A stretch of 64,000 bases of DNA from Tenacibaculum larymnensis. GTDB taxonomy: Bacteria; Bacteroidota; Bacteroidia; Flavobacteriales; Flavobacteriaceae. The notes beneath the pieces are model-generated. The model searched no databases. It saw only the letters and a program-made list of their open reading frames with translations, and had not been told where the DNA came from. The DNA lies in the NCBI RefSeq assembly GCF_028829235.1, contig NZ_JAIWJY010000009.1, positions 1 through 64,000 of the forward strand. Direction: 5' to 3'. Each line of letters opens with the position of its first letter. Within the stretch, counting starts at the first letter, position 1. Of the stretch, positions 16,755 through 25,864 are shown one piece after another. Position numbers and translations under genes: made by a program.

Positions 16755-17303
16755 ATGGATACATACACCCGCATTAATAAAGAAATTCCTAAAACTATAA
16801 CACTACCACCAGAACTAAAATTATTGTGTGATTGGGTTGATAAAAACGGCTATCCTATCAGCGGCCGTTTTGAACTTCAAGAAGATGATGGAGATAGCAT
16901 AAAGAGCTGGTTTGATGATGCAGCTATTTCAGACCGTTTTGGTGTATTTGGGTTCGGTCCAGATGGTTCCATTTATGCCTTTTGGATAGATGATGATGGC
17001 AGTCAAAAAATTGTGCATTTAGGCTCTGAAGGCGATGCGCTGTTCATCCTAGCAAATACATTTATTGATTTTTTATGCTTGCTTGCCATTGGCTACGATG
17101 AAATAGGAAATGCTGATATGACAAAAACTGCAACCCAATGGAATGATGAGGATGACGACGAATCTGTAAACCCAGACTTTCAAGAATGGGTAAAAACTAC
17201 ATTTAAGGTTAGCATACCAAAAACAGGAAACAAAATTACCAACACCAATAACCTACACTTTAAAAACTGGATTCACAAAAAACAAGGTGTTTTTAACAAC
17301 TAA
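16755..17303 (+). CDS. SUKH (SMI1/KNR4-like) domain protein
   Basis: This 182-residue acidic protein has features of the SUKH superfamily: LPPELKLLCDWVDKNGYP near residue 17, a glycine/phenylalanine-rich centre with IYAFWIDDDGSQKIVHLGSEGD (about 75-97), and the helix LANTFIDFLCLLAIGYDE. SUKH proteins often act as cytoplasmic immunity proteins in polymorphic toxin systems by binding diverse nuclease toxins. No toxin gene is adjacent, so it would be an orphan, or it has another binding role. It is followed after 52 bp by a lipoprotein gene. Confidence 0.65.
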   Translation: MDTYTRINKEIPKTITLPPELKLLCDWVDKNGYPISGRFELQEDDGDSIKSWFDDAAISDRFGVFGFGPDGSIYAFWIDDDGSQKIVHLGSEGDALFILANTFIDFLCLLAIGYDEIGNADMTKTATQWNDEDDDESVNPDFQEWVKTTFKVSIPKTGNKITNTNNLHFKNWIHKKQGVFNN

Positions 17304-17355
17304 AAAAACGATACTACAATACATAATAAATAAATCACATAAAATATATAAACAG

Positions 17356-18063
17356 ATGAACACTAAAACCGTAATATTACTTTTTATAATAACAGTCACT
17401 TTTATGTCTTGCAACACAAAAAAGCCATTGGAATGGGATGATGATGTTGCAAACCTTACTAACAAAAACTTAAAAGGCTGGTTACAAAAAGCACCTTTTA
17501 ATAACGAGTGGATTATTGATAACAATGATGACAGCTATGTATTTACTAATCTTGAACAAGTATTTCCATTTATGGGAAAGTTTAATGATTTCAAAAAAGA
17601 CACCAGTAAAGAACATGCCAATATATATGAAGAGGAAACTGTCATTTTTAAAGACACGCTTTGGGGTGAGTCGTTTATGTATGGTATGCTGTTATACCAA
17701 CCAACCGAATTATTTTTAAAAGATTATTATAGCGAACGAGGCAATATTATATTTTCTGGTGTCAATGCCTCTAATGAAGTTTATACAGCTAGTTTATCTG
17801 AAACATTTTTATATGAAAAGAATAGCAAGTATAAAGCAGCTGTTTATTGGGTAAGTTGTGGTTATAAAACCTATCTCTTTGGATTTTACCAACAGAATCA
17901 ATTGGTGTTTGAATTTGGATTTCCTTGTAAAAAAGACAATCAACTTGAAGGTCTTGAAAAATTAAAACAAATTAATACCGCCTTAGGATTAGACAATAAA
18001 CAATGGGAAAACGCCACCATTAACGACCTACAAATAAATCGTAACCCAAAGAGTTTTAAATAA
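17356..18063 (+). CDS. Lipoprotein of unknown function, 235 aa
   Basis: A lipoprotein signal is visible: MNTKTVILLFIITVTFMSC with the cysteine at residue 19, followed by Asn-Thr-Lys. The ATG at 17356 is preferred over an upstream ATG at 17287, which lies inside the preceding gene and would bury the signal. The mature part contains aromatic-rich beta-like segments and no recognised domain. It is second in the promoter C unit, and a hairpin at 18147-18179 follows. Confidence 0.75.
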   Translation: MNTKTVILLFIITVTFMSCNTKKPLEWDDDVANLTNKNLKGWLQKAPFNNEWIIDNNDDSYVFTNLEQVFPFMGKFNDFKKDTSKEHANIYEEETVIFKDTLWGESFMYGMLLYQPTELFLKDYYSERGNIIFSGVNASNEVYTASLSETFLYEKNSKYKAAVYWVSCGYKTYLFGFYQQNQLVFEFGFPCKKDNQLEGLEKLKQINTALGLDNKQWENATINDLQINRNPKSFK

Positions 18064-18146
18064 GCTTTTATATTAAACAGTTATGAATGGTTGTCGTTAG
18101 AGAAGTTTACGTTTAATTATTTAGGCTCTAAGTTTATAAACAACAC

Positions 18147-18179
18147 GCCGCTACAAATTTTTAAAATCTAAGTAGCGGC
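18147..18179 (+). terminator. Hairpin after the lipoprotein gene
   Basis: The perfect 8-bp stem GCCGCTAC / GTAGCGGC has a 17-nt loop and is followed by a short AT-rich tract. It lies between a rightward and a leftward gene and could act in both directions. The rest of 18064-18316 shows nothing recognisable. Confidence 0.5.
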
Positions 18180-18316
18180 TAATTTCACTAAACTACAACA
18201 TCAAACAACCTCACTTGATTAACTTTAATGACTCATAAACAAGTCATATATTGTTTTGTTTAACTTTCACATGACACATCGTTTTTTGTGGATAATCGAA
18301 TATCGGCATCATTCTT

Positions 18317-19120
18317 TTAGTAATGATATTCATAGTCATCTACCCATTCTGAAGGGTAATGATTATACAAGTTTTTTAAAAGTTGTGCATTAGCTTCAGT
18401 AGTATTAAAATCTTTATAAAAACTTCCAATAAGCCAAACAATATTTCTATCTAAATCAGTAGTGTGATACTTTAAAAGCACTTGTTTTGAAGATATTGAA
18501 GTATCGGCTAATAATAACACCAATGCTCCTGCTGTATTAAAATCAAAATCATTAAAAAAAGAAGTCATTTTTTGGGCTCTTTTTAAAAGCAGTGAATCTT
18601 TTAAGTATAATTCAGGCTTTAATTTTTTTCGCAAACTAGGATAACTTGTGTACGAATTAATTTTTGTAAAAAAGTTAAAAGCATTCAAATATTCGGTATA
18701 GTCTGTATCGTACAATTTAGCTGAAGTATTACTACTCGTAACTCCAAATAGAAGAAATATAGTACTTGGCTTTGATGTACTTATATGATACCCTTTTCCT
18801 AATAAATGTAAGCTCTTTTCAACCCCCTTTAATAAATAAGAGTAATTGTTTTCTTTCACTTTTATAAATTTATTTAATCTAGCTAAATGAAAGTAAGTAT
18901 CAATCATTTTTTCGGCTTCCATGCCTTTTAAAGTCTTTGATAACACATCTTTAATTTCATAATGCCACATCGGATAAAAATGACCTTGAAATTGGTATTT
19001 TAGAGCTTCGTTCTCACTGTCTATAAAATAGTTGATAATCTCTTGAGGTGTCAGTTTACCAATTATACTATATTTTTTATCATGTAATCGCTTTATTTTA
19101 TCTGTGTTCATAATATTCAA
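18317..19120 (-). CDS. Hypothetical protein, 267 aa
   Basis: This unrecognised, mostly alpha-helical cytoplasmic protein has no signal peptide or membrane segment. Helices with Leu/Tyr repeats suggest a helical-repeat fold of the HEAT or TPR sort, but no consensus is visible. An alternative start four codons later (ATG at 19111) is equally possible. It lies 37 bp downstream of the membrane protein gene on the same strand and is probably co-transcribed with it from the leftward side of promoter D. Confidence 0.65.
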   Translation of the reverse strand: MNIMNTDKIKRLHDKKYSIIGKLTPQEIINYFIDSENEALKYQFQGHFYPMWHYEIKDVLSKTLKGMEAEKMIDTYFHLARLNKFIKVKENNYSYLLKGVEKSLHLLGKGYHISTSKPSTIFLLFGVTSSNTSAKLYDTDYTEYLNAFNFFTKINSYTSYPSLRKKLKPELYLKDSLLLKRAQKMTSFFNDFDFNTAGALVLLLADTSISSKQVLLKYHTTDLDRNIVWLIGSFYKDFNTTEANAQLLKNLYNHYPSEWVDDYEYHY

Positions 19121-19157
19121 TTAAGCGTTAAAAAATTTAATAGGTTTAAGTTAGGTT

Positions 19158-20405
19158 TTATTCTGTAAGAGGAATTAGATTTTCATAGTATTTCTTAATA
19201 TTCTTTTTTCGCTTCTTGTTATAGTGATAACTTTTGTATGTTAATGGCGCATGAATGATTATAAAAACAACATTTAAGATTAAAAATAATAAGGGTGCAT
19301 AGGTATAAATTTCATAAACAATAGATACTTCGTCTCTCGTGTGATACCATTCTAAATAATTGATTAAACGTGGAACCGAAATTACGGTAGCTATCAATGC
19401 TATTATAGCCGTTACTGTCATAATAACATGACGATACCAAGGTAAAGATGGATACTTCTTTTCTTCGGTTTCTAGTGATAAATAAGATCCAAAACGCATT
19501 AACCAGCCATCTTTTGTGACATCTACTTCAACAGGCGTATCATCATCTTTTTCATCAGCTAAGATAAACGGGAGCCAATACCTGTTTTCAAATTTCAATT
19601 CTATAGTTCCCATAAAGGGTTTTACTTGTTGTATCTTTTGAGAATTATCCATAGTTACTGAATACGTTACAACTCCTTTTAGCGTACGAATGTCTTCTGG
19701 TTTTGATAACTTTGGTTTGCGCCATAAATAATACATGGCAACTATAAATAAGAGTCCTCCAGGGACTGCTCCATATAACCCATCTACATTCCAAAGTGCT
19801 GTGAGTGCCATGAAGAACAAGGCTGGAATCATAAGAAAAGCACCTATGGTACCATGCCATTGTTTTCTAACAGCTTGAATTTCATGGCTAGTTTGTTTAC
19901 GATTATTAGTAAGCTCAACATCACTTCCTGCAATTTTCCCTACTTCTCCTTTTTCTATTTTATTTTCGGCATCAATACTATGTAGTAACGAAAAAGTACT
20001 ATTTAGTGTGAGCACAATGAGTAGCTTATCTGTTTTAACGACCTCTGCTACATTTTCCTCTTTAACAAAATCAAGAGCGCTGTCATTTAATAGCACCTCA
20101 AGGCCACCTATAAGATTGTGCCATGTTTCATTATAACGAGTTTTTATACCATGACGATCAAACTTACCTTTTAATAAATACACCTTATTATCTAGACGCT
20201 TATGTGTTTTTTTATACTTTTTTTGCTCTTGTAAATCGTCTAGTAGCTTACGCTCTTTTTCTGTAAGTTCTCGGTGATAAGTAAGTGTGTTTATAGCCTG
20301 TTTGGCAGTTTTGCTGTCTCTATTTCTTCTTTTTTGATAAATAATGGCATTGTAGAGTGAATAAAATAGTACTGCAAAGACTAAGATTATGTAAAGTGTG
20401 TTCAT
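19158..20405 (-). CDS. Multi-pass membrane protein, 415 aa
   Basis: A first membrane segment lies at residues 3-20, a Lys/Arg-rich coiled region and a soluble domain at about 40-190, two membrane segments at about 190-235, a second soluble domain at about 240-320, and two more membrane segments at about 325-350 and 365-390. The general plan of alternating soluble domains and membrane pairs recalls IgaA-type envelope-stress proteins, but no sequence motif supports that assignment. It is divergent from the 20555 gene and shares its palindrome, so it probably belongs to the same regulon. Confidence 0.7.
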   Translation of the reverse strand: MNTLYIILVFAVLFYSLYNAIIYQKRRNRDSKTAKQAINTLTYHRELTEKERKLLDDLQEQKKYKKTHKRLDNKVYLLKGKFDRHGIKTRYNETWHNLIGGLEVLLNDSALDFVKEENVAEVVKTDKLLIVLTLNSTFSLLHSIDAENKIEKGEVGKIAGSDVELTNNRKQTSHEIQAVRKQWHGTIGAFLMIPALFFMALTALWNVDGLYGAVPGGLLFIVAMYYLWRKPKLSKPEDIRTLKGVVTYSVTMDNSQKIQQVKPFMGTIELKFENRYWLPFILADEKDDDTPVEVDVTKDGWLMRFGSYLSLETEEKKYPSLPWYRHVIMTVTAIIALIATVISVPRLINYLEWYHTRDEVSIVYEIYTYAPLLFLILNVVFIIIHAPLTYKSYHYNKKRKKNIKKYYENLIPLTE

Positions 20406-20443
20406 TTGAGTAATAAATTATGAGTTGTATTGTAAAACGATGT

Positions 20444-20519
20444 CAAATGTCTAATCTTTTTTCATAACCAGAATCCCTAAAAACAGGGATAATATTTTTT
20501 TTATGTCTCTTTAAATTTG
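20444..20519. promoter_or_regulatory. Divergent palindrome-activated promoter D
   Basis: The palindrome CCCTA-AAAA-CAGGG is at 20475-20488. Rightward, 23 bp later, comes the perfect -7 element TAAATTTG (20512-20519) for the 20555 gene. Leftward, also exactly 23 bp away, is GACATTTG on the minus strand (20451-20444) for the 415-residue membrane protein gene. The symmetric arrangement suggests that one dimer activates both directions. Confidence 0.75.
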
Positions 20520-20554
20520 TTTACACAGCTTCTATAAGCAAACAATAGCTAATA

Positions 20555-21061
20555 ATGATAAGAAAAACAATCATAACCCTCCTACTTCTAGCATGTGTAA
20601 GCACGTTTGCTCAAGACGTAACCCTAGAAGAAATTTCTAATAACATACTGCAAATAGAAGCCGATACAACATTCACACTAACTGAGCAAGACCAGCTTGA
20701 ACAAACAAAAGTTACGTTTGACGGTGGATACCATCTAAAAATCTGGCATCATAGGCATGATATTACCAAAATAGTAGCTGTAATAGGACTTTCTTACGGT
20801 AGCATACAAACAACAGTGTATTTAACAAACAATATTCCTATTAAAATTATAGAATCTGAAGAAGTTTTTGCAGAAACACCCTATGGGTTAAATTACAAAA
20901 AACTGAACAAAACCTATAAAGTTACGCACGACATTCTAAACTGGAAACACCAAAAAATAATCACAAAAGAAAAAGGAACACGCGTGTTTAATAATCCTAA
21001 AAAAGCAATTTTTGATTACATGTTACTTATTGACAGTGCCAAACAAGCCATTGATAAATAA
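20555..21061 (+). CDS. Small secreted protein, 168 aa
   Basis: A signal peptide is visible (residues 1-20, with cleavage after STFA). The mature protein of about 148 residues has regular beta-like alternation and no cysteine. It has no family that I recognise. It is followed by the promoter of the next unit and so seems monocistronic. Export plus small size suggests a periplasmic or outer-membrane-associated factor. Its control by the same palindrome as the other cargo genes is the best clue to its role. Confidence 0.75.
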   Translation: MIRKTIITLLLLACVSTFAQDVTLEEISNNILQIEADTTFTLTEQDQLEQTKVTFDGGYHLKIWHHRHDITKIVAVIGLSYGSIQTTVYLTNNIPIKIIESEEVFAETPYGLNYKKLNKTYKVTHDILNWKHQKIITKEKGTRVFNNPKKAIFDYMLLIDSAKQAIDK

Positions 21062-21091
21062 TAATGGAAATTACACTGAAAAAGTGAAAAC

Positions 21092-21136
21092 CCCTGAAAA
21101 CAGGGATTTTAAAGCTTAAAAACCATCATACTTTTG
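21092..21136 (+). promoter_or_regulatory. Palindrome-activated promoter E (operon with the two-component system)
   Basis: The perfect palindrome CCCTG-AAAA-CAGGG at 21092-21105 is followed after 23 bp by the perfect -7 element TACTTTTG (21129-21136), 14 bp before the start codon at 21151. Downstream genes are nearly contiguous up to the response regulator gene, so this promoter may drive its own regulator. Confidence 0.8.
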
Positions 21137-21150
21137 AAAAAAACAATCGT

Positions 21151-21558
21151 ATGAAAACACATCACAAAATAGTATGTATTTGGTTTCTATTATTCACAAT
21201 TATTCAAACATCAAACAGTCAAAACAGTTCTAAAGCTTTTGAAGAAAAAGAACTTGCGCGTATGTCAATAAACACTTCTCGCATAATAACAGAAGATGAA
21301 AATGTAGGCGATATATTTCAAAACTATATAAATCAGATTCAAAAAGCAAGTATCGATTTAGGTATGGATGATTTTGAATTCGACTCAAAGTCGTTTTCTC
21401 TTTATAAGGAAGAAGATTCTGGTTGCCTGCACCTATCTATTGAACTTTCGATGATGTTTCATTATGATAGTAAAAAAGTAAACGCCTTGAGTAAAGCATT
21501 ACATACCACTAAAAATAAAACCTGGGCCATAGCCATGTATTTATATATGAATAACTAA
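21151..21558 (+). CDS. Small secreted protein, 135 aa
   Basis: An N-terminal signal peptide (residues 1-23, ending TSNSQ) is followed by a helical, acidic mature region with one cysteine (SGCLHLSIELS). No family is recognised. It is first in the unit started by promoter E and is separated by only 12 bp from the next secreted protein gene. Confidence 0.7.
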   Translation: MKTHHKIVCIWFLLFTIIQTSNSQNSSKAFEEKELARMSINTSRIITEDENVGDIFQNYINQIQKASIDLGMDDFEFDSKSFSLYKEEDSGCLHLSIELSMMFHYDSKKVNALSKALHTTKNKTWAIAMYLYMNN

Positions 21559-21570
21559 CAACCGTTTCTT

Positions 21571-22314
21571 ATGCAAACTATTAAACCCAAAACATGGTTA
21601 GTTATTGCTTGTTTTATGGTAGTTATTATGCGTGTTATTGCTCAAGAAGTTCAAGATGATTCCTTACTATATAAAGCCGATGATGTAACGCTTACCTACC
21701 AAAAAGCGATTTATAAAAATAAAGTCATTTATAATGCTAACAAAGAATTAGATCGTTTACAAAAAGAAGATTCGGGCATTACTTTTGATATATTTTACAC
21801 GCCATTATCGTTGGTAGGATCTATTTTATCTTATGAAAAAAACACTTATGCCTTTCCTCAAGGTGGGTATAGCGTACAAAATAGCTATATACAGACCATA
21901 AACTTAAAAACGCAAAAACCTTATAGTATTTTAGGTCTTGTTGATGAAACCTCATTGCTAAATGCATTAAAAAACGATGCATACATCAATACTTTAAAAA
22001 ACATTGATTTGCAAAAACTTAAAGCGTGTAAATCCGTTATCAAGGCTTTAAAAATACTTAACAAACCGCTACATGAAACCAATCATTTTACATTATACAG
22101 TTTTGCTATTTTGAATTATAATCCTCAAAAAAACAAAGTTTTAATACGGTTAATTAGAACAAAGCCACGAAGTACTATCCTAACAGAATACTTACAATTA
22201 GGTCTAGAAGTTATACCTCGTGCAATTTTTAATAAAAAACTTGAAAGTAATAATACGTTTGTTTTAGGCACTTACAGAAGAGGTCGATTGGCTTCACAAA
22301 GCTTTTATAACTAA
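21571..22314 (+). CDS. Secreted protein of unknown function, 247 aa
   Basis: The N-terminus has a hydrophobic signal (about residues 8-25, ending VIAQE). The mature protein has a mixed alpha/beta reading, with IYKNKVIYNANKELDRL near residue 50. No recognisable catalytic motif was found. It has close spacing to both neighbours (12 and 20 bp) and therefore sits within the promoter E operon. It looks periplasmic or outer-membrane-associated. Confidence 0.7.
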   Translation: MQTIKPKTWLVIACFMVVIMRVIAQEVQDDSLLYKADDVTLTYQKAIYKNKVIYNANKELDRLQKEDSGITFDIFYTPLSLVGSILSYEKNTYAFPQGGYSVQNSYIQTINLKTQKPYSILGLVDETSLLNALKNDAYINTLKNIDLQKLKACKSVIKALKILNKPLHETNHFTLYSFAILNYNPQKNKVLIRLIRTKPRSTILTEYLQLGLEVIPRAIFNKKLESNNTFVLGTYRRGRLASQSFYN

Positions 22315-22334
22315 TAAAACACACTTAAAAAACA

Positions 22335-22931
22335 GTGAAATTACATACGATAATACTCTATTTAGCATTATTTGGTTCATGTAACAATACCTCTAGCTTA
22401 CAAGGAGATAAACAAGGAAAACCTATTAAAAATATACAATCGCAAATTTTACAAACCAAAATGTCTGCCAATCACTATGAAATTTTTAAAAAGCAAATAC
22501 GTAAAGAAAGTGAATTCCTAAAAAAAATTAACATAGCTGAATCACAATTTACCTATACAACCTATCATTATATGCAAGGTGCAACAACATTAATAGCGTT
22601 GTTTTTAGATAGAAATGGTACCGGACACATCAAAAATATAGTTACCAATAATATTTATAAAATCAGATGGGTAGAACAAGATTCAGAAATACACCTTACC
22701 GCTACCGCTGAAACGAGTACACTCCCAATCAATAAGTTAAAACGTATAGATCGTAAAACGCTGATGTATCAATCAGAAAATAAACATAAGATGCTATTCT
22801 ATGGAAAACTAAACGATGAAAATATTTTAGAAATTTTGAATGTAATTGAAAATATGTCTAAAAACAGAGGTTCAAAATCGACTATTACAAACAATAAAAC
22901 CCATACATCAACTACTAAAACCCCCTATTAA
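22335..22931 (+). CDS. Lipoprotein of unknown function, 198 aa
   Basis: This gene starts at a GTG, the only plausible start in front of a lipoprotein signal (LYLALFGSCNN, cysteine near residue 16). The mature region is mostly beta-like with an Arg/Lys-rich middle, and the C-terminal 25 residues are a low-complexity Thr/Asn/Lys tail. It ends immediately before the next ATG (TAA-ATG), which indicates translational coupling. I do not recognise the family. Confidence 0.7.
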   Translation: MKLHTIILYLALFGSCNNTSSLQGDKQGKPIKNIQSQILQTKMSANHYEIFKKQIRKESEFLKKINIAESQFTYTTYHYMQGATTLIALFLDRNGTGHIKNIVTNNIYKIRWVEQDSEIHLTATAETSTLPINKLKRIDRKTLMYQSENKHKMLFYGKLNDENILEILNVIENMSKNRGSKSTITNNKTHTSTTKTPY

Positions 22932-23714
22932 ATGAGATTAAAAAAAAGATATATTTTTCTCATTATTATTTTGAGTCCCTTATTTTACTATTTTGGAAAT
23001 CAGCTAATTGCAAAACTATACAATATAAAATACCCGCTTTTAAATGAGCAAATTACAGCTAGAGATTACACTATAGAACTTGTTTTTAAATCTAAATACT
23101 TATCGCAAGTAACCAAAGGCGGTGGTTATTTTAATAAAAACGACGTCTCTTATGTGATGCTAGATACCTTAAACGAGCAATTCGTGTTTGCTGCCAATGG
23201 GTTTCAGGATAAAACTAATCAAAAGAAACTCATGGATTTAAGCAAGTCTAAATTTTCTGATATATATCCACTAACTGATGTGATTGTTTCAAGAAACGGT
23301 ACAGTCATTCTCTCACAAGTTAATCCTCAAAAAAACTTTCGTGATTCTATAAGAAAACATGCCGTAGCCATTCATCCATTAAGGGATTATTTTGAAAACA
23401 CATCAAAACAACTGATAAACAAAGTCTTTGAATCAAAAAACAAACTCCATCTTAATAGTCTAAACCCATTACAAGTTTTTGCATTACACCCAACGGGCTC
23501 TAAAACAACTAGAACATGGAGCGGGCATCAATATCTTAAAGTATGGATTAACAACAGATACGTTTATTTTAGAACGGCTACCAACAACACAAACATTAAA
23601 CTATATCTAATAACATATAGCAATAACGAGCGGCAAACACTGATGTGTCTTGAAGGAAGTGTTTATATCATAAAGCCCGTTAGAGATCGAGACCGCATAG
23701 CTCTCTGTGAATAA
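22932..23714 (+). CDS. Membrane-anchored protein, 260 aa
   Basis: A single N-terminal hydrophobic helix (about residues 7-28) preceded by positive charges suggests an inner-membrane anchor or an uncleaved signal, with the rest in the periplasm. The soluble part contains segments such as SYVMLDTLNEQFVFAANGF and a C-terminal beta-rich section. No family is recognised. It is directly contiguous with the upstream lipoprotein gene and 41 bp from the histidine kinase gene, so it could be part of the signal-input machinery for that kinase. That is an inference from position only. Confidence 0.65.
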   Translation: MRLKKRYIFLIIILSPLFYYFGNQLIAKLYNIKYPLLNEQITARDYTIELVFKSKYLSQVTKGGGYFNKNDVSYVMLDTLNEQFVFAANGFQDKTNQKKLMDLSKSKFSDIYPLTDVIVSRNGTVILSQVNPQKNFRDSIRKHAVAIHPLRDYFENTSKQLINKVFESKNKLHLNSLNPLQVFALHPTGSKTTRTWSGHQYLKVWINNRYVYFRTATNNTNIKLYLITYSNNERQTLMCLEGSVYIIKPVRDRDRIALCE

Positions 23715-23755
23715 AAATAATTCATTTATATTAGCTTTTTTACTACAAAAAACAC

Positions 23756-25864
23756 TTGTATTTCGTGTTACAACAATTTAAATATATCCACTTATCCATA
23801 CTAGCTTTTTTGCTTACGCAACTATGCTGGTCTCAACAACCTACAACAGCAACACAGTGGTTTCAAAAAGGTCTGATACTTATCGACCAAGAACAAAACT
23901 ATCAAGAAGGCATAAACGCACTAGATTCTGCAGCCGTATTAAATCCTCCTTTACCACTACTCATCCAAGTTAAATATGCAAAGGGTGTGGCTTTAAATAC
24001 TCAGGGACACTTTACCAAAGCCGCCTCAGTTTTACAAAAAAACATCCCACTCATAAACCGTTGTGACAGTACAAAGAGAGTTAAGTTTCATGCGAACAAT
24101 TACCGCGCTCTAGGCGATGTATATAAAAATAAAGGAAAGCATTTACTTGCTATGAAAAATTATCAAAGAGCATTAAAATTCTCTGAACAATACTCTAAAA
24201 AAAGCAGCGCCTTAATATTGCACCAAATAGGTGTTTTGTTGCTAGAAAAGGAAGATTATTATGAAGCTGAAAATTATTTTATAAAAACATTAGATGCAAA
24301 TTTGACTCCAGATTTAAAGTTGGGAGTCTATCTAAATCTAGGAGAAGTATATTCAAAAACAAACCGAAAAAACAAAGCAAAAACACAGTATGACAAAGCT
24401 CAGAAAATGGCTTTAGAACACAATAATCAGGTTGCTCTATGTCATATTTACATAGGATATGCCAATTTATTTTTTGAAAATAAAAACTATAATAAAGCTA
24501 TTGACTATTACGAAAAAGCCAATACGATTTCTGAAAATTTAGGAGCACAACTACTTACCACTTCATCTATATTGCATTTAGCTATGGCCTATAATAAAAC
24601 AAAACAAAGCTTAAAAGCAATTCCGCACTTAAATAAAGCTGACACTTTTTTAAAAATAGAGCCTTCTCTAAACTATCAGTTAAACTTATATAAAATATAC
24701 GCTTCGGTATATGAAAGCGTTGGAGATTATGAAAGTAGTATCTCTTATTTAAAAAAAGTAGCAACTATTAAAGACAGCCTCTTTAACACAGAAAAAAACA
24801 AGCAATTTGAAGAATTAAAAATAGCTTACGAAACCAAAAAGAAACAACAAGAAATCACCCTTTTAAAACTTCAAAAGAAAAAGAACGAATTAGAACTCTC
24901 TCAAAAAGAAAAAGCTTTAAAAACCCTAAACCTAGAAAAGGAGCTTGAAGCATCACAACATCAAAATACCATTCTTCAATTACAAAAAGACCGTAGCGAA
25001 AACGAAAACAAAATCATTCTACTAAAAAAAAGTAGAGAACTTGCCAAAACCGAAGCTAGCAAATCGCAACAATTAAAAAATGCCTATCTCATTGGTTTTA
25101 TTGTTTTTAGTATCCCATTAAGTGTCTTATTATTTGTTTATTATCAAAAATTAAAAACCCAAAAAGCGCTGGCTAAAAAACAAGAGGAGTTAAACGTAAA
25201 ACAAATTTCAAACCTTAAAAAAGAGCAAGAACTTAAAAATATTAAAGCCTCAATAGAAGGACAAGAAAAGGAACGAAAACGTATAGCCCAAGAATTACAT
25301 GATGCTGTTGGCGGCAGTTTGGCAGGTATTAAATTGCAACTAGATCATTTGTCTTCAAAAGAGCCTAAACTATCAAGCATAATAACCCATCTGGACGAAA
25401 CCTATAATCAGGTGCGCCACATTTCACATGATTTACTCTCAAAAAAAATTGAAAATAAAGAATTCACACAGCTTATAAAAAAGCACATAGAAAAAATAGC
25501 CGCTTCAACACAACTAAAAATTGAAGCCTCTTTTTTTAATGAAACACTCCTCAACAAAACAAGCAACAGCATTCAAACACATTTATATAAAATAGTACAA
25601 GAACTAATAAACAATACCATAAAACACGCAAGCGCATCAACTATTGAAATTCAATTAAACGCACATACAGAAATGATTAACCTGCTTTTTGAAGATAACG
25701 GTAAAGGGTTTGTTTATAATGAAAAAGTAGAAGGTATTGGCTTAAAAAATATAAATGAACGTATAACGACTTTAAATGGAACTATGATTGTTGACACTAG
25801 ACCCAACCATGGCACACTAATAAATATTACTTTACCCTTAATACCACAACAAAATGATATATAA
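23756..25864 (+). CDS. TPR-type sensor histidine kinase (HisKA_3/NarX-DesK class)
   Basis: The gene encodes about 702 residues. The frame has no ATG near its 5' end; TTG at 23756 or GTG at 23765 are the candidate starts, both placing a signal peptide (ending LCWSQQ) first. TPR repeats fill about residues 30-340, followed by a long coiled coil (340-430), a membrane helix (about 443-463), and the HisKA_3 domain with phospho-acceptor H515 in RIAQELHDAVGG. The HATPase domain follows (VQELINNTIKH near 613, EDNGKGF near 645). The TPR part is predicted to be periplasmic and to sense protein partners. It overlaps the response regulator gene by 11 bp. Confidence 0.9.
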   Translation: MYFVLQQFKYIHLSILAFLLTQLCWSQQPTTATQWFQKGLILIDQEQNYQEGINALDSAAVLNPPLPLLIQVKYAKGVALNTQGHFTKAASVLQKNIPLINRCDSTKRVKFHANNYRALGDVYKNKGKHLLAMKNYQRALKFSEQYSKKSSALILHQIGVLLLEKEDYYEAENYFIKTLDANLTPDLKLGVYLNLGEVYSKTNRKNKAKTQYDKAQKMALEHNNQVALCHIYIGYANLFFENKNYNKAIDYYEKANTISENLGAQLLTTSSILHLAMAYNKTKQSLKAIPHLNKADTFLKIEPSLNYQLNLYKIYASVYESVGDYESSISYLKKVATIKDSLFNTEKNKQFEELKIAYETKKKQQEITLLKLQKKKNELELSQKEKALKTLNLEKELEASQHQNTILQLQKDRSENENKIILLKKSRELAKTEASKSQQLKNAYLIGFIVFSIPLSVLLFVYYQKLKTQKALAKKQEELNVKQISNLKKEQELKNIKASIEGQEKERKRIAQELHDAVGGSLAGIKLQLDHLSSKEPKLSSIITHLDETYNQVRHISHDLLSKKIENKEFTQLIKKHIEKIAASTQLKIEASFFNETLLNKTSNSIQTHLYKIVQELINNTIKHASASTIEIQLNAHTEMINLLFEDNGKGFVYNEKVEGIGLKNINERITTLNGTMIVDTRPNHGTLINITLPLIPQQNDI

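Noticed and set aside
18343..18356. Extra copy of the palindrome (CCCA-N6-AGGG)
   Set aside because: It lies within the 3' end of a coding sequence, and no -7 element stands at 23 bp on either side.
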